Assembly: GCA_900450595.1 (NCBI GenBank)
Contig: UGGS01000002.1
Location: 868,001 to 932,000 of the forward strand
Direction of reading: 5' to 3'
DNA: 64,000 bases
Origin: [Flavobacterium] thermophilum
GTDB lineage: Bacteria; Bacillota; Bacilli; Bacillales; Anoxybacillaceae
Under the pieces are notes generated by a model that was not told the origin of the DNA, searched no databases, and saw nothing but the letters and a program-made list of their open reading frames with translations. Shown piece by piece: positions 1 through 8,305 of the stretch. Position numbers and translations under genes: made by a program. Position 1 is the first letter of the stretch; each line of letters opens with the position of its first letter.

Positions 1-148
1 CGGCGGCAGCCGCCGCTCCCGGAAGAAGCAACAGCCAGACGTGCACATGCACATACCGCTCCGGCATGCGCGGATGCAGCCATGCGGCTGCGCTGATGAA
101 AACGATGGCCACTGCGGCGAGCCATCCCCATATGAACCATTGTGCCAT
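1..148 (-). CDS. Small membrane protein, N-terminal part only (runs off the left edge)
   Basis: The first 49 residues are visible on the minus strand; the gene continues beyond the window. The start ATG at 148-146 follows a GGGGAGGAG ribosome binding site. The protein opens with MAQWFIWGWLAAVAIVFISA, a clear hydrophobic segment, then a short polar stretch (HPRMPERYVHVHVW) and a second hydrophobic stretch, so it is an integral membrane protein. I do not recognise the family. It is the only gene behind the tandem-hairpin leader at 195-442, so its expression is probably set by conditional termination there. The function cannot be inferred from what is visible. Confidence 0.6.
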   Translation of the reverse strand, partial: MAQWFIWGWLAAVAIVFISAAAWLHPRMPERYVHVHVWLLLLPGAAAAA

Positions 149-194
149 CACATTCTCCTCCCCTCGTCCTTTGTCTTCGTTCGGGAGAAAAAAG

Positions 195-407
195 AAAAAA
201 CCGGCTATGTCAATCAGGCAACGCGACCAAAAAGTCCGCACCATTGCCTATCGATTGCCATAGCCGGTTTACCTTCAACCAATCGTGAGGCGATTGTTTG
301 AAGATCTCCCGCTGTGCAACAGACACCGGTCGGTTTCCCTTCAACGAACTTACACTGGCGTAAGTTTTTTGAAGGGCTCCCGACATGCTGTCCTTTATGT
401 TTATCCT
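195..407 (-). ncRNA. Structured 5' leader: two tandem homologous hairpins plus overlapping terminator (candidate riboswitch or attenuator)
   Basis: Read on the minus strand, transcription should start near 407. Hairpin 1 (384 to 329) has a GUCGG/CCGAC base stem, a GAG/AAA internal loop, an 8-bp CCCUUCAA/UUGAAGGG stem and an upper AACUUAC/GUAAGUU stem. Hairpin 2 (313 to 262) repeats the plan: base stem, the same GAG/AAA loop, AUCUUCAA/UUGAAGGU and CAAUCG/CGAUUG. The stems differ by compensating changes while the internal loop is unchanged. The 3' side of hairpin 2 (AACCGGCUAUG, 269-259) is also the 5' arm of a long terminator whose 3' arm is at 215-199, followed by a U run. The two folds are therefore mutually exclusive. 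I cannot match it to a named riboswitch class; family and ligand are unknown. Confidence 0.65.
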
Positions 408-413
408 ATACTT

Positions 414-442
414 ACTATACAAAAGTTGTTTCAATTATACAA
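414..442 (-). promoter_or_regulatory. SigA-type promoter of the tandem-hairpin leader
   Basis: On the minus strand, TTGTAT (442-437) and TATAGT (419-414) are separated by 17 bp. The predicted start is about 20 nt before hairpin 1, so almost the whole leader is structured. Confidence 0.6.
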
Positions 443-504
443 TAACTTTATAAAAAATGCCTTCTTCGTCCGGAGCGCCGTTTTATGGCGATGCGGGCGA
501 ACAT

Positions 505-873
505 TTAGCCCGTCAGCTGCTTTTCTAAATCGTTGAACAGCTTGAAGACGATAATCCGCTCGCCCGTCCGGGTGCTTAAATCCGTATGGAAGCTCTTCAC
601 CTTCTCGCCGGTGATTTCAAAAATCATTTCTTTCAAGTCATCGGCTCCAGACTCCACTAAACTCGTCCGCGACCGCTTCACCGATAACATTCCTTCTTTT
701 GATTCGCAAAGCGCGTACTCGGCGGGCGTCAGGATGCCGTGCAACGAAACGATGATCATATCGCGCAAAATATCGGTTTTCACCGATACCGAACCGCGGC
801 CAAGAAAATCTTTTTCCCATTTTGTCAATGCTTTGCTGATTTCCGATTCAATCGAACCTTTTGATTTGCCCAT
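505..873 (-). CDS. DUF2294 (MpsC-like) family protein
   Basis: A 122-residue soluble protein with no signal peptide or membrane segment. The sequence matches the DUF2294 family: an N-terminal helix (SEISKALTKWEKDFLGRG), then a strand-rich core with LRDMIIVSLHGILTPAEYAL and a C-terminal GERIIVFKLF strand. Some homologues are named MpsC after a membrane-potential-generating system of Staphylococcus, but the biochemical role is not settled. The start ATG at 873 has GGGGGATCGAGG upstream. It lies between the ABC-like ATPase gene upstream and the leader of the membrane gene downstream, all on the minus strand, with no overlap that would prove an operon. Confidence 0.75.
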   Translation of the reverse strand: MGKSKGSIESEISKALTKWEKDFLGRGSVSVKTDILRDMIIVSLHGILTPAEYALCESKEGMLSVKRSRTSLVESGADDLKEMIFEITGEKVKSFHTDLSTRTGERIIVFKLFNDLEKQLTG

Positions 874-1031
874 GCCTCGATCCCCCTTCAGCCAAACCGC
901 GGCCTCTCCGCCGCCAGCCGTTTCATTGCACTGATAAACATAATTATAACGATAATCGAAAGAGGACGCTAGACAAAATCAACGGAAACGAAAAGCGAAA
1001 GCGGGTTCAATCCGCTTCCGCCCGCAATGGT

Positions 1032-2738
1032 TCAGCGTTGGCGGCAACGGAGCGTCCGCAGCCGATTGAGCGCCGCCGCCAGCTCGAATCGGCGCGGGCG
1101 GGCAAGTTCACCCGGATGCCCTTTTCGGAACGAAACGGAGCCCAAGCCTTGGCGATCCCATTGTTCTTCGATCGCATCGAGCAGTTGGCGGACGGTTTTC
1201 TTTCCGTCGAACCATCCTTTTCGTTCCATATACAGCAGCGCCGCGACAATCGCCCGCGTTTGGCTGTCATCGACCAGCTGCTCAAGCGCATAAAGCAATA
1301 GATCGGTTTGCCCGTATTGAATGACGTGCCGTCCGCGCGCGACCGCTTTTTCTTTTTTTCCTTTTTGGCTGTTTAAACTCCCAGGCAGCGGAATGCGCTC
1401 ATGAATGCAGCCGAACGACTCGCCGCCTTCCGCTTTCCGTCCCGACGGCATCTGCAAGGCGATTTGTTTTGCCTCTGCCGTCACATCAAACGGGACGTAC
1501 TGCTCCATTTTGATCACGCAATCCGCGATATCCAAGTAATCCCCCAATCCGCCGACGACAAGAACGGTCGAAATGCCGTAATCGCGAAATAGTTGACGCG
1601 CCTTGTCGATATACGGCGTGATTGGTTCGGCATCTTTCGCCACAAGCGCCTGCATGCGTGCATCGCGGACGAGCAAATTCGTCGCGCTCGTATCTTCATC
1701 AATCAAAAACGCCGATGCCCCCGCTTCAATCATTTCGATCATGCTCGCGGCCTGTGAGGTGCTGCCGCTCGCGTTTTCCGTCGAAAACTGTTTCGTCTCT
1801 TTTCCATACGGCAGCGTGCCAATGAGCGGGGAAATGTCAACACTGGCGACGCTCCGGCCGTCTTCGGCGCGAATTTTCACCGCCCCGCTGTCCGTGATGA
1901 CAAACTCCCGCCCGTCGCCGGCGACATGATCATACACGCCGTGCTCCAGCGCCTGCAGCAGCGTCGATTTGCCGTGGTAGCCGCCGCCGACAATCAGCGT
2001 AATGCCTTTTCGGATGCCCATGCCTTTGATCGGTTCAGCGCGATGCGGAACGGGGATCGCAATCTCCAGCTCTGGCGGACTTTGAAACGGCACCGCTCCA
2101 CGTTGCAGCGGCTTGTCGCTCACTCCGCTCTCCCGCGGCAAAACCGCACCGTTCGCGACAAACGCCACCAATCCGTGTTCACGCAAATAGCGGCGAATGG
2201 CGTGCTGCTGATCGGCAAGCTCGACTGCCGCACGAATATCCTCCTCCCGAAGGCCGTACACCGCCCGCTCGATGACGGATGGAATTTGCTCGAAAAAGAT
2301 GGCCTCGGCTTCTTTCGCCAAAATGCGCCGCCCGTTCGCCGGCAACCCGACCGACAAACAGACAGTGACCGTCTCGTCCGTCACTTGCACTGCTGTCCGC
2401 TCGAGCACCTTCTGCTCCGGTGCATCGATCAAGACGAGCCCGCTTTTTCCCGATCCACGCGCCCGCAGCGGCCATTGCCGCAATTCATGATAGACGCGGC
2501 GCGCCAGCACATCTTCACAGCGGATGCGCCGCGGTTTCGTATTCGTCCACTCCGCTGCCAACGCCGTTTTCGCCCGCGGCATGATCACCCGCACCTTGGA
2601 CGGTTCGGCAAACGGATCACCTTGCACATGGTCGATCGTGAGCGTAAAGGTTGGGAACTGATGCGTGCCTTCGATCGCTTTATACGCCTTATAGCTTTTT
2701 TGGTCTATGGATCGCAACCGTTGTCTGAGCGTTTCCAT
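1032..2738 (-). CDS. ABC-ATPase family P-loop protein
   Basis: 568 residues from the ATG at 2738, chosen because AAAGGAG lies 8 nt upstream; an ATG seven codons earlier has no ribosome binding site. A Walker A motif (GGGYHGKST) sits near the middle, with a long N-terminal domain before it and aspartate/glutamate-rich Walker B-like segments (AFLIDEDTSATN) after it. This arrangement belongs to the predicted ABC-class ATPase family found as a stand-alone soluble protein in Firmicutes and other phyla. It has no membrane-spanning partner nearby. Its substrate is unknown; it is not a typical transporter subunit. Confidence 0.75.
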   Translation of the reverse strand: METLRQRLRSIDQKSYKAYKAIEGTHQFPTFTLTIDHVQGDPFAEPSKVRVIMPRAKTALAAEWTNTKPRRIRCEDVLARRVYHELRQWPLRARGSGKSGLVLIDAPEQKVLERTAVQVTDETVTVCLSVGLPANGRRILAKEAEAIFFEQIPSVIERAVYGLREEDIRAAVELADQQHAIRRYLREHGLVAFVANGAVLPRESGVSDKPLQRGAVPFQSPPELEIAIPVPHRAEPIKGMGIRKGITLIVGGGYHGKSTLLQALEHGVYDHVAGDGREFVITDSGAVKIRAEDGRSVASVDISPLIGTLPYGKETKQFSTENASGSTSQAASMIEMIEAGASAFLIDEDTSATNLLVRDARMQALVAKDAEPITPYIDKARQLFRDYGISTVLVVGGLGDYLDIADCVIKMEQYVPFDVTAEAKQIALQMPSGRKAEGGESFGCIHERIPLPGSLNSQKGKKEKAVARGRHVIQYGQTDLLLYALEQLVDDSQTRAIVAALLYMERKGWFDGKKTVRQLLDAIEEQWDRQGLGSVSFRKGHPGELARPRRFELAAALNRLRTLRCRQR

Positions 2739-2824
2739 CCAGTCAACTCCTTTCCCCATCTTTCATTCGTTTTTCCGCTATACCGGTGCATGGCGAAACA
2801 ACTTATATGGCTGTTTTGAACGAT

Positions 2825-4540
2825 TCACTCAGCGCCATGCAACAATAATTCAATCTCCGTTTCCGATATAGGCGGACTCCAAAAATACCCTTGCCCTCCT
2901 TTACATCCCATTTCTTTCAATAGTTGAATTTGTGTTTCATTCTCAATTCCTTCCGCAATGATATCAATCGCCAATTGACGAGCCATCGTGATCACAGCAG
3001 CCACAATGGCTTGGTCATCAGCGGATTGCGGTAAGTTTTTGATAAACGAACGATCGATTTTTAAACGGTCCACTTTTAACTTCTTTATATATCCTAATGA
3101 ACTATATCCTACGCCAAAATCATCAATCGCCAGTTTAACGCCTGCCTCTTTTAACTGGCTTATGTTTTCGTACACGACCGCACTATCTTGCATCATAATA
3201 TGTTCAGTCACTTCAAATTCCCATCGACATGGATCATCTCCATTGCTTTCAATAATGGAAAGGAGCCGTTTAGCCATGCCTGGTATTTGGAAATGGGAAG
3301 CAGACAGGTTGATGGATAAATCCGCTTCGACCCCCCCTCTTTGTTTCCACATTTTCCTGTGCCGGCATGCCGTAGACAGCACCCACTCATCGAGTTTTGG
3401 CATCAATCCTATTTTTTCAGCTAAAGGAATAAACTGATCCGGGCGGATCCATCCAAGCTCTGAATTATACCAACGAATCAGCGCTTCTAGGCGAATCAGT
3501 TCCCCAGTGAACAAATCGTACTGCGGCTGATAATACAGAATAAATTCATCTCTTTCGATAGCACGATGCAAATGGCTTTCTAATATCGTTTCCCTAATTA
3601 AGCGCTGATTGATCGTTCGATGATAAAATTGATAAAATTTTCCTTCCTCTTTCGCATGATACAGGGCCATGTCCGCATGGCTGAGCAACGTGTCTAAATC
3701 TTCTCCATCAAAAGGAAAAACGCTGATTCCGATATTGGCGGAGAGAATAAACTCTCTTCCTTCAATCTCCAATGGTCGGGCCAACATTTGTTGGATTGTC
3801 CGCACATACGCAAGGATAGACTGATAATTCACCCGCGGCGCCACAGCGACAAACTCATCACCGCCCACGCGAGTCAAAAACAGCTTTTGATCTAATACTG
3901 TTCGAAAACGAGCAGCCATTTGTTTCAACACTTCGTCTCCCACCGAATGCCCCAATGAATCATTAATGTTTTTAAACCGCGCTAAATCAATAAAATAAAC
4001 GGCCAGCAGTCGTTCCTCCTCTTTCGTCTCTTTCAGCAATTTAGAAAACTGCTCTCTTAAAAAACGGCGATTGGGAAGGCCCGTCAAATCATCATGGTTG
4101 GCCATATATTTGATTTGCTCTTCATACTGTTTCAAACGGGTAATATCCGTTCGAATCGACACGTATTGATACGGCTTTCCTCGTTCATCCAAAAAGGGGA
4201 CAATGGTAGACTGAACCCAGTAGTAACTCCCGTCTTTCGCTTTATTTTTGATCTCTCCCCTCCATATCTTCCCTGTCCCGATGGTTTTCCACATATGTTT
4301 AAAAAATTCTCGGCTATGGTATCCTGAATTAACAATGCGATGGGTGTTTCCAATCAGTTCCTCACGGCTATATTGTGAGATGCGGCAGAAAGCCTCATTC
4401 ACATATGTAATTTTTCCCGTCTGGTCGGTAATCACAACAATCGTCGATTCATCCAACGCTTTTTGAATTGACTCTAATTTTCTTAATGTATGTTGCAGTT
4501 TGGATTCTAGATCTTTCAACTCTTCCGGAAGAGAAGGCAT
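2825..4540 (-). CDS. Cytosolic PAS-GGDEF-EAL cyclic di-GMP protein
   Basis: 571 residues from the ATG at 4540 (GAGGTGA five nt upstream); an upstream TTG has no ribosome binding site. Order: short N-terminal helix, PAS domain with PAC-like end (about 30-150, ending ISIRTDIT-like), GGDEF domain (about 165-320) with an intact GGDEF signature (RVGGDEFVAV), EAL domain (about 335-565) with an intact EALIRW signature and the DDFGVGYSS loop. Both c-di-GMP synthesis and hydrolysis motifs look complete, so activity may be switched by the PAS domain. No transmembrane segment is seen. A second, membrane-bound family member with a broken GGDEF signature lies at 30617-33073. Confidence 0.9.
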   Translation of the reverse strand: MPSLPEELKDLESKLQHTLRKLESIQKALDESTIVVITDQTGKITYVNEAFCRISQYSREELIGNTHRIVNSGYHSREFFKHMWKTIGTGKIWRGEIKNKAKDGSYYWVQSTIVPFLDERGKPYQYVSIRTDITRLKQYEEQIKYMANHDDLTGLPNRRFLREQFSKLLKETKEEERLLAVYFIDLARFKNINDSLGHSVGDEVLKQMAARFRTVLDQKLFLTRVGGDEFVAVAPRVNYQSILAYVRTIQQMLARPLEIEGREFILSANIGISVFPFDGEDLDTLLSHADMALYHAKEEGKFYQFYHRTINQRLIRETILESHLHRAIERDEFILYYQPQYDLFTGELIRLEALIRWYNSELGWIRPDQFIPLAEKIGLMPKLDEWVLSTACRHRKMWKQRGGVEADLSINLSASHFQIPGMAKRLLSIIESNGDDPCRWEFEVTEHIMMQDSAVVYENISQLKEAGVKLAIDDFGVGYSSLGYIKKLKVDRLKIDRSFIKNLPQSADDQAIVAAVITMARQLAIDIIAEGIENETQIQLLKEMGCKGGQGYFWSPPISETEIELLLHGAE

Positions 4541-4909
4541 ACCATTCACCTCATTGTACTTTGAATTCTTATGCTCCAAATTTTAATGATAACGTATGAC
4601 CATTTCAATGGCATAGCGCTGAAATACATCATCGTCCTAAATTGTGTTGCATGAAACGCTTCTGTTTGAAAACATTGCTTTCCAATCGCTGACGCGATGC
4701 CGCACAGAAAGGATTCGATTGTGCACTGGGGAATAGGCAACATCATCAAAGGCAGACATCCATCGAGTAGGAGAGGGCGGCTAACCATAGCCATCAAGTT
4801 AAGAAATTGATCTTTTTTCAGCGCCAAAAACATGGTATCCTTTCTAACGAAAATCAGCGTTGGAAAGGATTATTTTTTGGGGATATGGTAGTGTGGGTTA
4901 TGGATATAA

Positions 4910-4946
4910 ATGCCAAACAACCCTCTTCTTGAGGGTTGTTTGGCAT
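4910..4946. repeat. Perfect 16-bp inverted repeat with 5-nt loop
   Basis: ATGCCAAACAACCCTC, loop TTCTT, then its exact complement. It lies in the 518-bp stretch between the GGDEF-EAL gene and selO. There is no strong U run on either side, so it is not a canonical terminator, though it could still end selO transcripts. The rest of the stretch (4541-5058) holds a doubtful minus-strand ORF (4546-4833) and nothing else I can support. Confidence 0.55.
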
Positions 4947-5058
4947 GCCCAGCATTTGGTTTTCTCTTCATCCTTTGATTGATTTTTCGAACATGCGTAT
5001 CATCCTAAAAAATTTTATACCGCTAACTTGACGGGTATGGCCGTAAAGCCCTCCTTCA

Positions 5059-6516
5059 TCACGTCCCGCAAAACGTCCGATACGGGCGGTCGGACGGCGG
5101 CGGCAGTTCCGCGTATTTCTCTTGCTCCGGCGAGTAGGCGTACGGGTCGGAAAGAGCTTGAAGGAGACGATTCATCACGCTGTAATCGCCGCCGTTGACC
5201 GCGGCGGCCAACGCCTCTTCAACCCGATGGTTGCGCGGAATGACCGCCGGATTATGGCGGCGCATCCGCTCATACGCTTCTTCCCTTGACGCCGATTCTT
5301 GGCTGAGCCTTGTTTGCCAGCGCTCATGCCACTCGCGGAACTCCGAAGCGTCAAAGAGCGTCATTCCCGTATACTCGCCTAACGTCAACGCCCGGAACGT
5401 GTTCGTATAATCAGCGCGATGCAGCTCCATCAGCCGCAATAAATCCGCAATCAGCTCCTGATCCCCTTCCTGCTCCTCGGCAAGGCCGAGCTTCGCCCGC
5501 ATTCCGGAAAGCCAATGGCGATGGTACTGCTTCGGATACTCATCAAGCGCCTCTTGAGCAAGCGCAATCGCTTTGTCTTCATCGGCATCGAACAGCGGCA
5601 ACAAGCTTTCCGCAAACCTTGCTAAATTCCAGCCCCCGATATACGGCTGGTTTCCGTATGCATACCGTCCTTGCGTATCAATCGAGCTGAACACCGTCGC
5701 GGGGTCATACGTATCCATGAATGCACACGGCCCGTAGTCGATCGTTTCCCCGCTGATCGTCATATTGTCGGTGTTCATCACCCCGTGGACGAACCCGACA
5801 AGCTGCCATTTCGCGATCAATGCCGCTTGCCGTGCGATGACTTGTTCGAGCAAAAACAAATAGCGGTTCTCCGTCTCCTCACCCCCGGGAAAATGCCGCT
5901 CAAGCGCATAATCGGCCAACGCGCGCAGCTCCTCGGCCGTTCCCCATTGCACCGCGTATTGGAACGTCCCGACGCGCAAATGGCTTGAGGCGACGCGGGC
6001 CAACACCGCCCCAGGCAATTCCGTCTCCCTCACAATCGTCTCTCCCGTTGTGACGACCGCCAGACTTCGCGTCGTCGGGATGCCAAGCGCGTGCATCGCC
6101 TCGCTCACGATGTACTCCCGCAGCATCGGCCCAAGCGCCGCCCGTCCGTCGCCGCCGCGCGAATACGGCGTCCGGCCCGAACCTTTCAGCTGAATGTCCA
6201 CCCGCTCCCCGCTTGGCGTGATGTGCTCGCCAAGCAGCACCGCCCGTCCATCGCCAAGCATCGTAAAGTACCCGAACTGATGCCCCGCATACGCCTGCGC
6301 CAGCGGCTCCGCCCCGTTCGGAATTTGGTTTCCGGCGAACACCGCCACTCCCTCTTCGCTTCGCAACGCTTCCTCATTCAACCCAAGCTCCGCGGCCAGC
6401 GGACGATTCAACACCGCGAGCTTCGGCGCGCGCACCGGCGTGGGGAGAACACGGCTGAAAAAGCGCTCCGGCAGCCTTGCATAACTGTTGTCGAACTTCC
6501 ATCCTGCGTCCAACAT
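5059..6516 (-). CDS. selO: Protein adenylyltransferase SelO (YdiU/UPF0061 family)
   Basis: 485 residues from the ATG at 6516, chosen for AAAGGAG six nt upstream (an in-frame start seven codons earlier is unsupported). SelO pseudokinases transfer AMP from ATP to Ser/Thr/Tyr of target proteins. Visible family landmarks are the N-terminal [11 protein letters not shown], the GHQFGYF block, the ATP-binding [16 protein letters not shown] segment, the HGVMNTDN catalytic-loop equivalent, DYGPCAFMD and the conserved C-terminal tail ending YRTFCGT. Length is normal for the bacterial family. It is monocistronic, with no obvious partner nearby. Confidence 0.92.
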   Translation of the reverse strand: MLDAGWKFDNSYARLPERFFSRVLPTPVRAPKLAVLNRPLAAELGLNEEALRSEEGVAVFAGNQIPNGAEPLAQAYAGHQFGYFTMLGDGRAVLLGEHITPSGERVDIQLKGSGRTPYSRGGDGRAALGPMLREYIVSEAMHALGIPTTRSLAVVTTGETIVRETELPGAVLARVASSHLRVGTFQYAVQWGTAEELRALADYALERHFPGGEETENRYLFLLEQVIARQAALIAKWQLVGFVHGVMNTDNMTISGETIDYGPCAFMDTYDPATVFSSIDTQGRYAYGNQPYIGGWNLARFAESLLPLFDADEDKAIALAQEALDEYPKQYHRHWLSGMRAKLGLAEEQEGDQELIADLLRLMELHRADYTNTFRALTLGEYTGMTLFDASEFREWHERWQTRLSQESASREEAYERMRRHNPAVIPRNHRVEEALAAAVNGGDYSVMNRLLQALSDPYAYSPEQEKYAELPPPSDRPYRTFCGT

Positions 6517-6703
6517 CGTCATCTCCTTTGCGGCCAACGCCTGTTCTTTTACGTTTTATTGTACAGCAAGACAGCCGGCATCATAAATCGAAAACGTGCT
6601 GTCTTCAACCAAAACCGCTTGCCTTCCTTCGACGAAAACCACCATCTTTTCTCTTTCCTTCCCGTTCCGTTTCTCCTATAATGGCCATAAGGAGGTGAAA
6701 CAA

Positions 6704-7171
6704 ATGGAAGAGAACACGATCATTCAAGCCGTGCTCCACGCGCTCGAACAACATTCCGACAAAATCAGCTCGAAAATGCAGGAAATGGAGCAACGACTGC
6801 ATCATGAAATGCAAACGATGGAACAGCGACTTCACCATGAAATGCAAACAATGGAGCAACGACTCCGCGGCGAGATGCAGGAAATGGGACAACAGCTGCG
6901 CAATGAGATGCAAGAAATGGGGCAACAACTCCGCAGCGAGATGCAAGAAATGGGGCAGCAGCTGCGGTCGGAAATCCACGCTGTTGAAACTCGGCTTGAG
7001 GCCAAAATCGACGCCCTTCGCGAAGAAATGCATCAGATAAACCAACAACTGAATGAGCGAATCGACCGCTTAGAAGAAGAACTGACAGACACGCAAACCT
7101 CGGTCGAAGTGTTGACCACGAAGGTGCTCCATCACGACCGAAAACTTCGCCAATTGGCCAAGCAAGCGTAA
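6704..7171 (+). CDS. Coiled-coil protein with 11-residue repeats
   Basis: 155 residues; the start ATG at 6704 follows a near-perfect AAGGAGGTGA site. Residues about 25-90 consist of an 11-residue unit of the form MQEMEQRLHHE, present about six times and encoded by 33-bp DNA repeats that fall into two sequence subtypes (EQRLHHE and GQQLRNE/SE). The rest (KIDALREEMHQINQQLNERI) continues as heptad coiled coil. No membrane segment, signal or enzymatic motif is seen. Eleven-residue periodicity implies a right-handed or straight long helix bundle. Function unknown; many Bacillaceae carry short coiled-coil proteins of this kind, and copy number of such repeats tends to vary between strains. Confidence 0.75.
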   Translation: MEENTIIQAVLHALEQHSDKISSKMQEMEQRLHHEMQTMEQRLHHEMQTMEQRLRGEMQEMGQQLRNEMQEMGQQLRSEMQEMGQQLRSEIHAVETRLEAKIDALREEMHQINQQLNERIDRLEEELTDTQTSVEVLTTKVLHHDRKLRQLAKQA

Positions 7172-7217
7172 CTCCTCTTTCGCCGATCAACCCAAATGTC
7201 CCGATCCACCGCAAACG

Positions 7218-7282
7218 AAAACCGCTCCCGTTTTATCATTCTTCTTGGTCTTCGCTTTACGCCGAGCAAACGGAGCGGTTTT
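7218..7282. terminator. Bidirectional terminator between convergent genes
   Basis: AAAACCGCTCCCGTTT pairs with AAACGGAGCGGTTTT (one bulged C). T/A runs on both sides serve the coiled-coil gene (+) and the pspA-like remnant (-). Confidence 0.6.
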
Positions 7283-7287
7283 CACGT

Positions 7288-7602
7288 TCACAGAGCAGCT
7301 ATTCCTGATCCAAAAATGAATCGCGTTCGACCTCGCACATTCTCCATGCACCGCGCTTGCGCCGCCACCTCCGCCTGCTTGCTTCGTTTTTCCGCCATCT
7401 GTTCGGCTTCGCGATGTTCGCGGGCAAATTGCTCTTTCAGCGCATACTGGCGCTCAAGCAGCTGCCGCACCCGCTCGACTTCCTGTTCACATTGGCGCAA
7501 ATAGTGATTGAGAAGCGCGATCGGGTTTTTCTTTTCTTTTTCGTCAAGCCATTCATGAACATCGGCTTCAATGATCGTTTTCAAGCGAGAGAATACACTC
7601 AC
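7288..7602 (-). pseudogene. Truncated PspA/IM30-family protein
   Basis: 104 codons from a GTG at 7602 with AAGGGAG upstream. The first roughly 85 residues (VFSRLKTIIEADVHEWLDE, then ALLNHYLRQCEQEVERVRQL and EKRSKQAEVAAQA) match the N-terminal coiled-coil of phage-shock protein A relatives, which bind stressed membranes. Such proteins are normally about 215-230 residues long. Here the frame leaves the family after EVAAQARCMENV and ends in an unrelated tail (RFIFGSGIAAL). The C-terminal half is not found downstream, where a terminator follows at once. It is probably a non-functional deletion product. It lies 25 nt behind the small membrane gene at 7628-7984, an arrangement like liaI-liaH or pspA operons. 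Confidence 0.65.
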
Positions 7603-7627
7603 CGTTGATCCGCTCCCTTTCCATCAT

Positions 7628-7984
7628 TTAATAATGCTTCTGCAGCTCCGCCCATTGTTTTTCAAAGTTGACAAACGGGTCGTCTGCTTCTGGAACGATG
7701 CGCTCATCTTTCACTCCGTTCCATTTCCGATACACAACATACAGCACATACGCCGCGACAAGCGCGATAAGCGCCGGCACATTCCAAGCGCTGGCCACCA
7801 ACGCCGCACAGCCAATGAGCGCCCACACCACTTTCCCCAATGTCGACGGGGCTTTCAACCATTTCTTGAACGCATAGTACAATACCGCCAGCGTGATCGC
7901 GAGCCCGACAAGCGGCCCAAGATGAAACAGCAAAACAAGCAGCGCCACCGCGCCGGCAACGAACAGTCCAATCTTTTTTGCCAT
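7628..7984 (-). CDS. Small membrane protein, LiaI-like partner of the PspA-like gene
   Basis: 118 residues with GGGAGGCGAAAGG before the ATG at 7984. Three to four hydrophobic segments lie between residues 5 and 85 (GLFVAGAVALLVLLFHLG; LVGLAITLAVLYYAF; VVWALIGCAALVASAW; LIALVAAYVLYVVY). A charged cytoplasmic tail ends with DDPFVNFEKQWAELQKHY. Genes of this type commonly precede a PspA/LiaH homologue and are thought to help recruit it to the membrane; that is family knowledge, not shown here. The partner gene is truncated, so the pair is probably no longer working as a stress module. The 320-bp region upstream (7985-8305) holds no gene I can support. Confidence 0.6.
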   Translation of the reverse strand: MAKKIGLFVAGAVALLVLLFHLGPLVGLAITLAVLYYAFKKWLKAPSTLGKVVWALIGCAALVASAWNVPALIALVAAYVLYVVYRKWNGVKDERIVPEADDPFVNFEKQWAELQKHY

Positions 7985-8263
7985 CCTTTCGCCTCCCTTC
8001 GCTTTCTATCGTACCGCACATTCCCTTCCTTCCATCATGTTCCGAAGATATATTTTGGCTACAACTCGAGGCGTATTTTTTGTTTGATAAGGTTGTAAAA
8101 ACATTCATGAGCAAGCCTTCCCCACCCCGACACGAAAATGATGGATCAAGGCGACGCATGTTCACAGAAAGATCCATGGGCTCCGTTTTGCCCTCGACCC
8201 GGGCATGAAAATCACCACTCACCAACGTAGAATTGTCATGGAAAGTTGATAACATTGATAAAA

Positions 8264-8298
8264 AAACTGACAATCATCAGGAAAATGACTGTCAGTTT
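8264..8298 (-). terminator. Terminator after the M14 peptidase remnant
   Basis: AAACTGACA/TGTCAGTTT stem, extended by TCAT/ATGA with one mismatch. A TTTTTT run follows on the minus strand. Confidence 0.6.
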
Positions 8299-8305
8299 GA
8301 CCAAA

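Noticed and set aside
240..400. BglG/LicT-type ribonucleic antiterminator (RAT) or glycine riboswitch as identity of the tandem leader
   Set aside because: The GGAUUGUUACUG..GCAAAACC sequence of RAT and the conserved glycine-aptamer cores are not present, although the overlap with the terminator is similar in principle.
4546..4833. 95-codon minus-strand ORF with AAAGG before its ATG
   Set aside because: It overlaps the start of the GGDEF-EAL gene, has no recognisable domain and has an unusual residue mix; the support is too thin to call a gene.
6605..7214. Long minus-strand frames opposite the coiled-coil gene
   Set aside because: They arise from the 33-bp repeats, which are open in several frames; there is no start signal.
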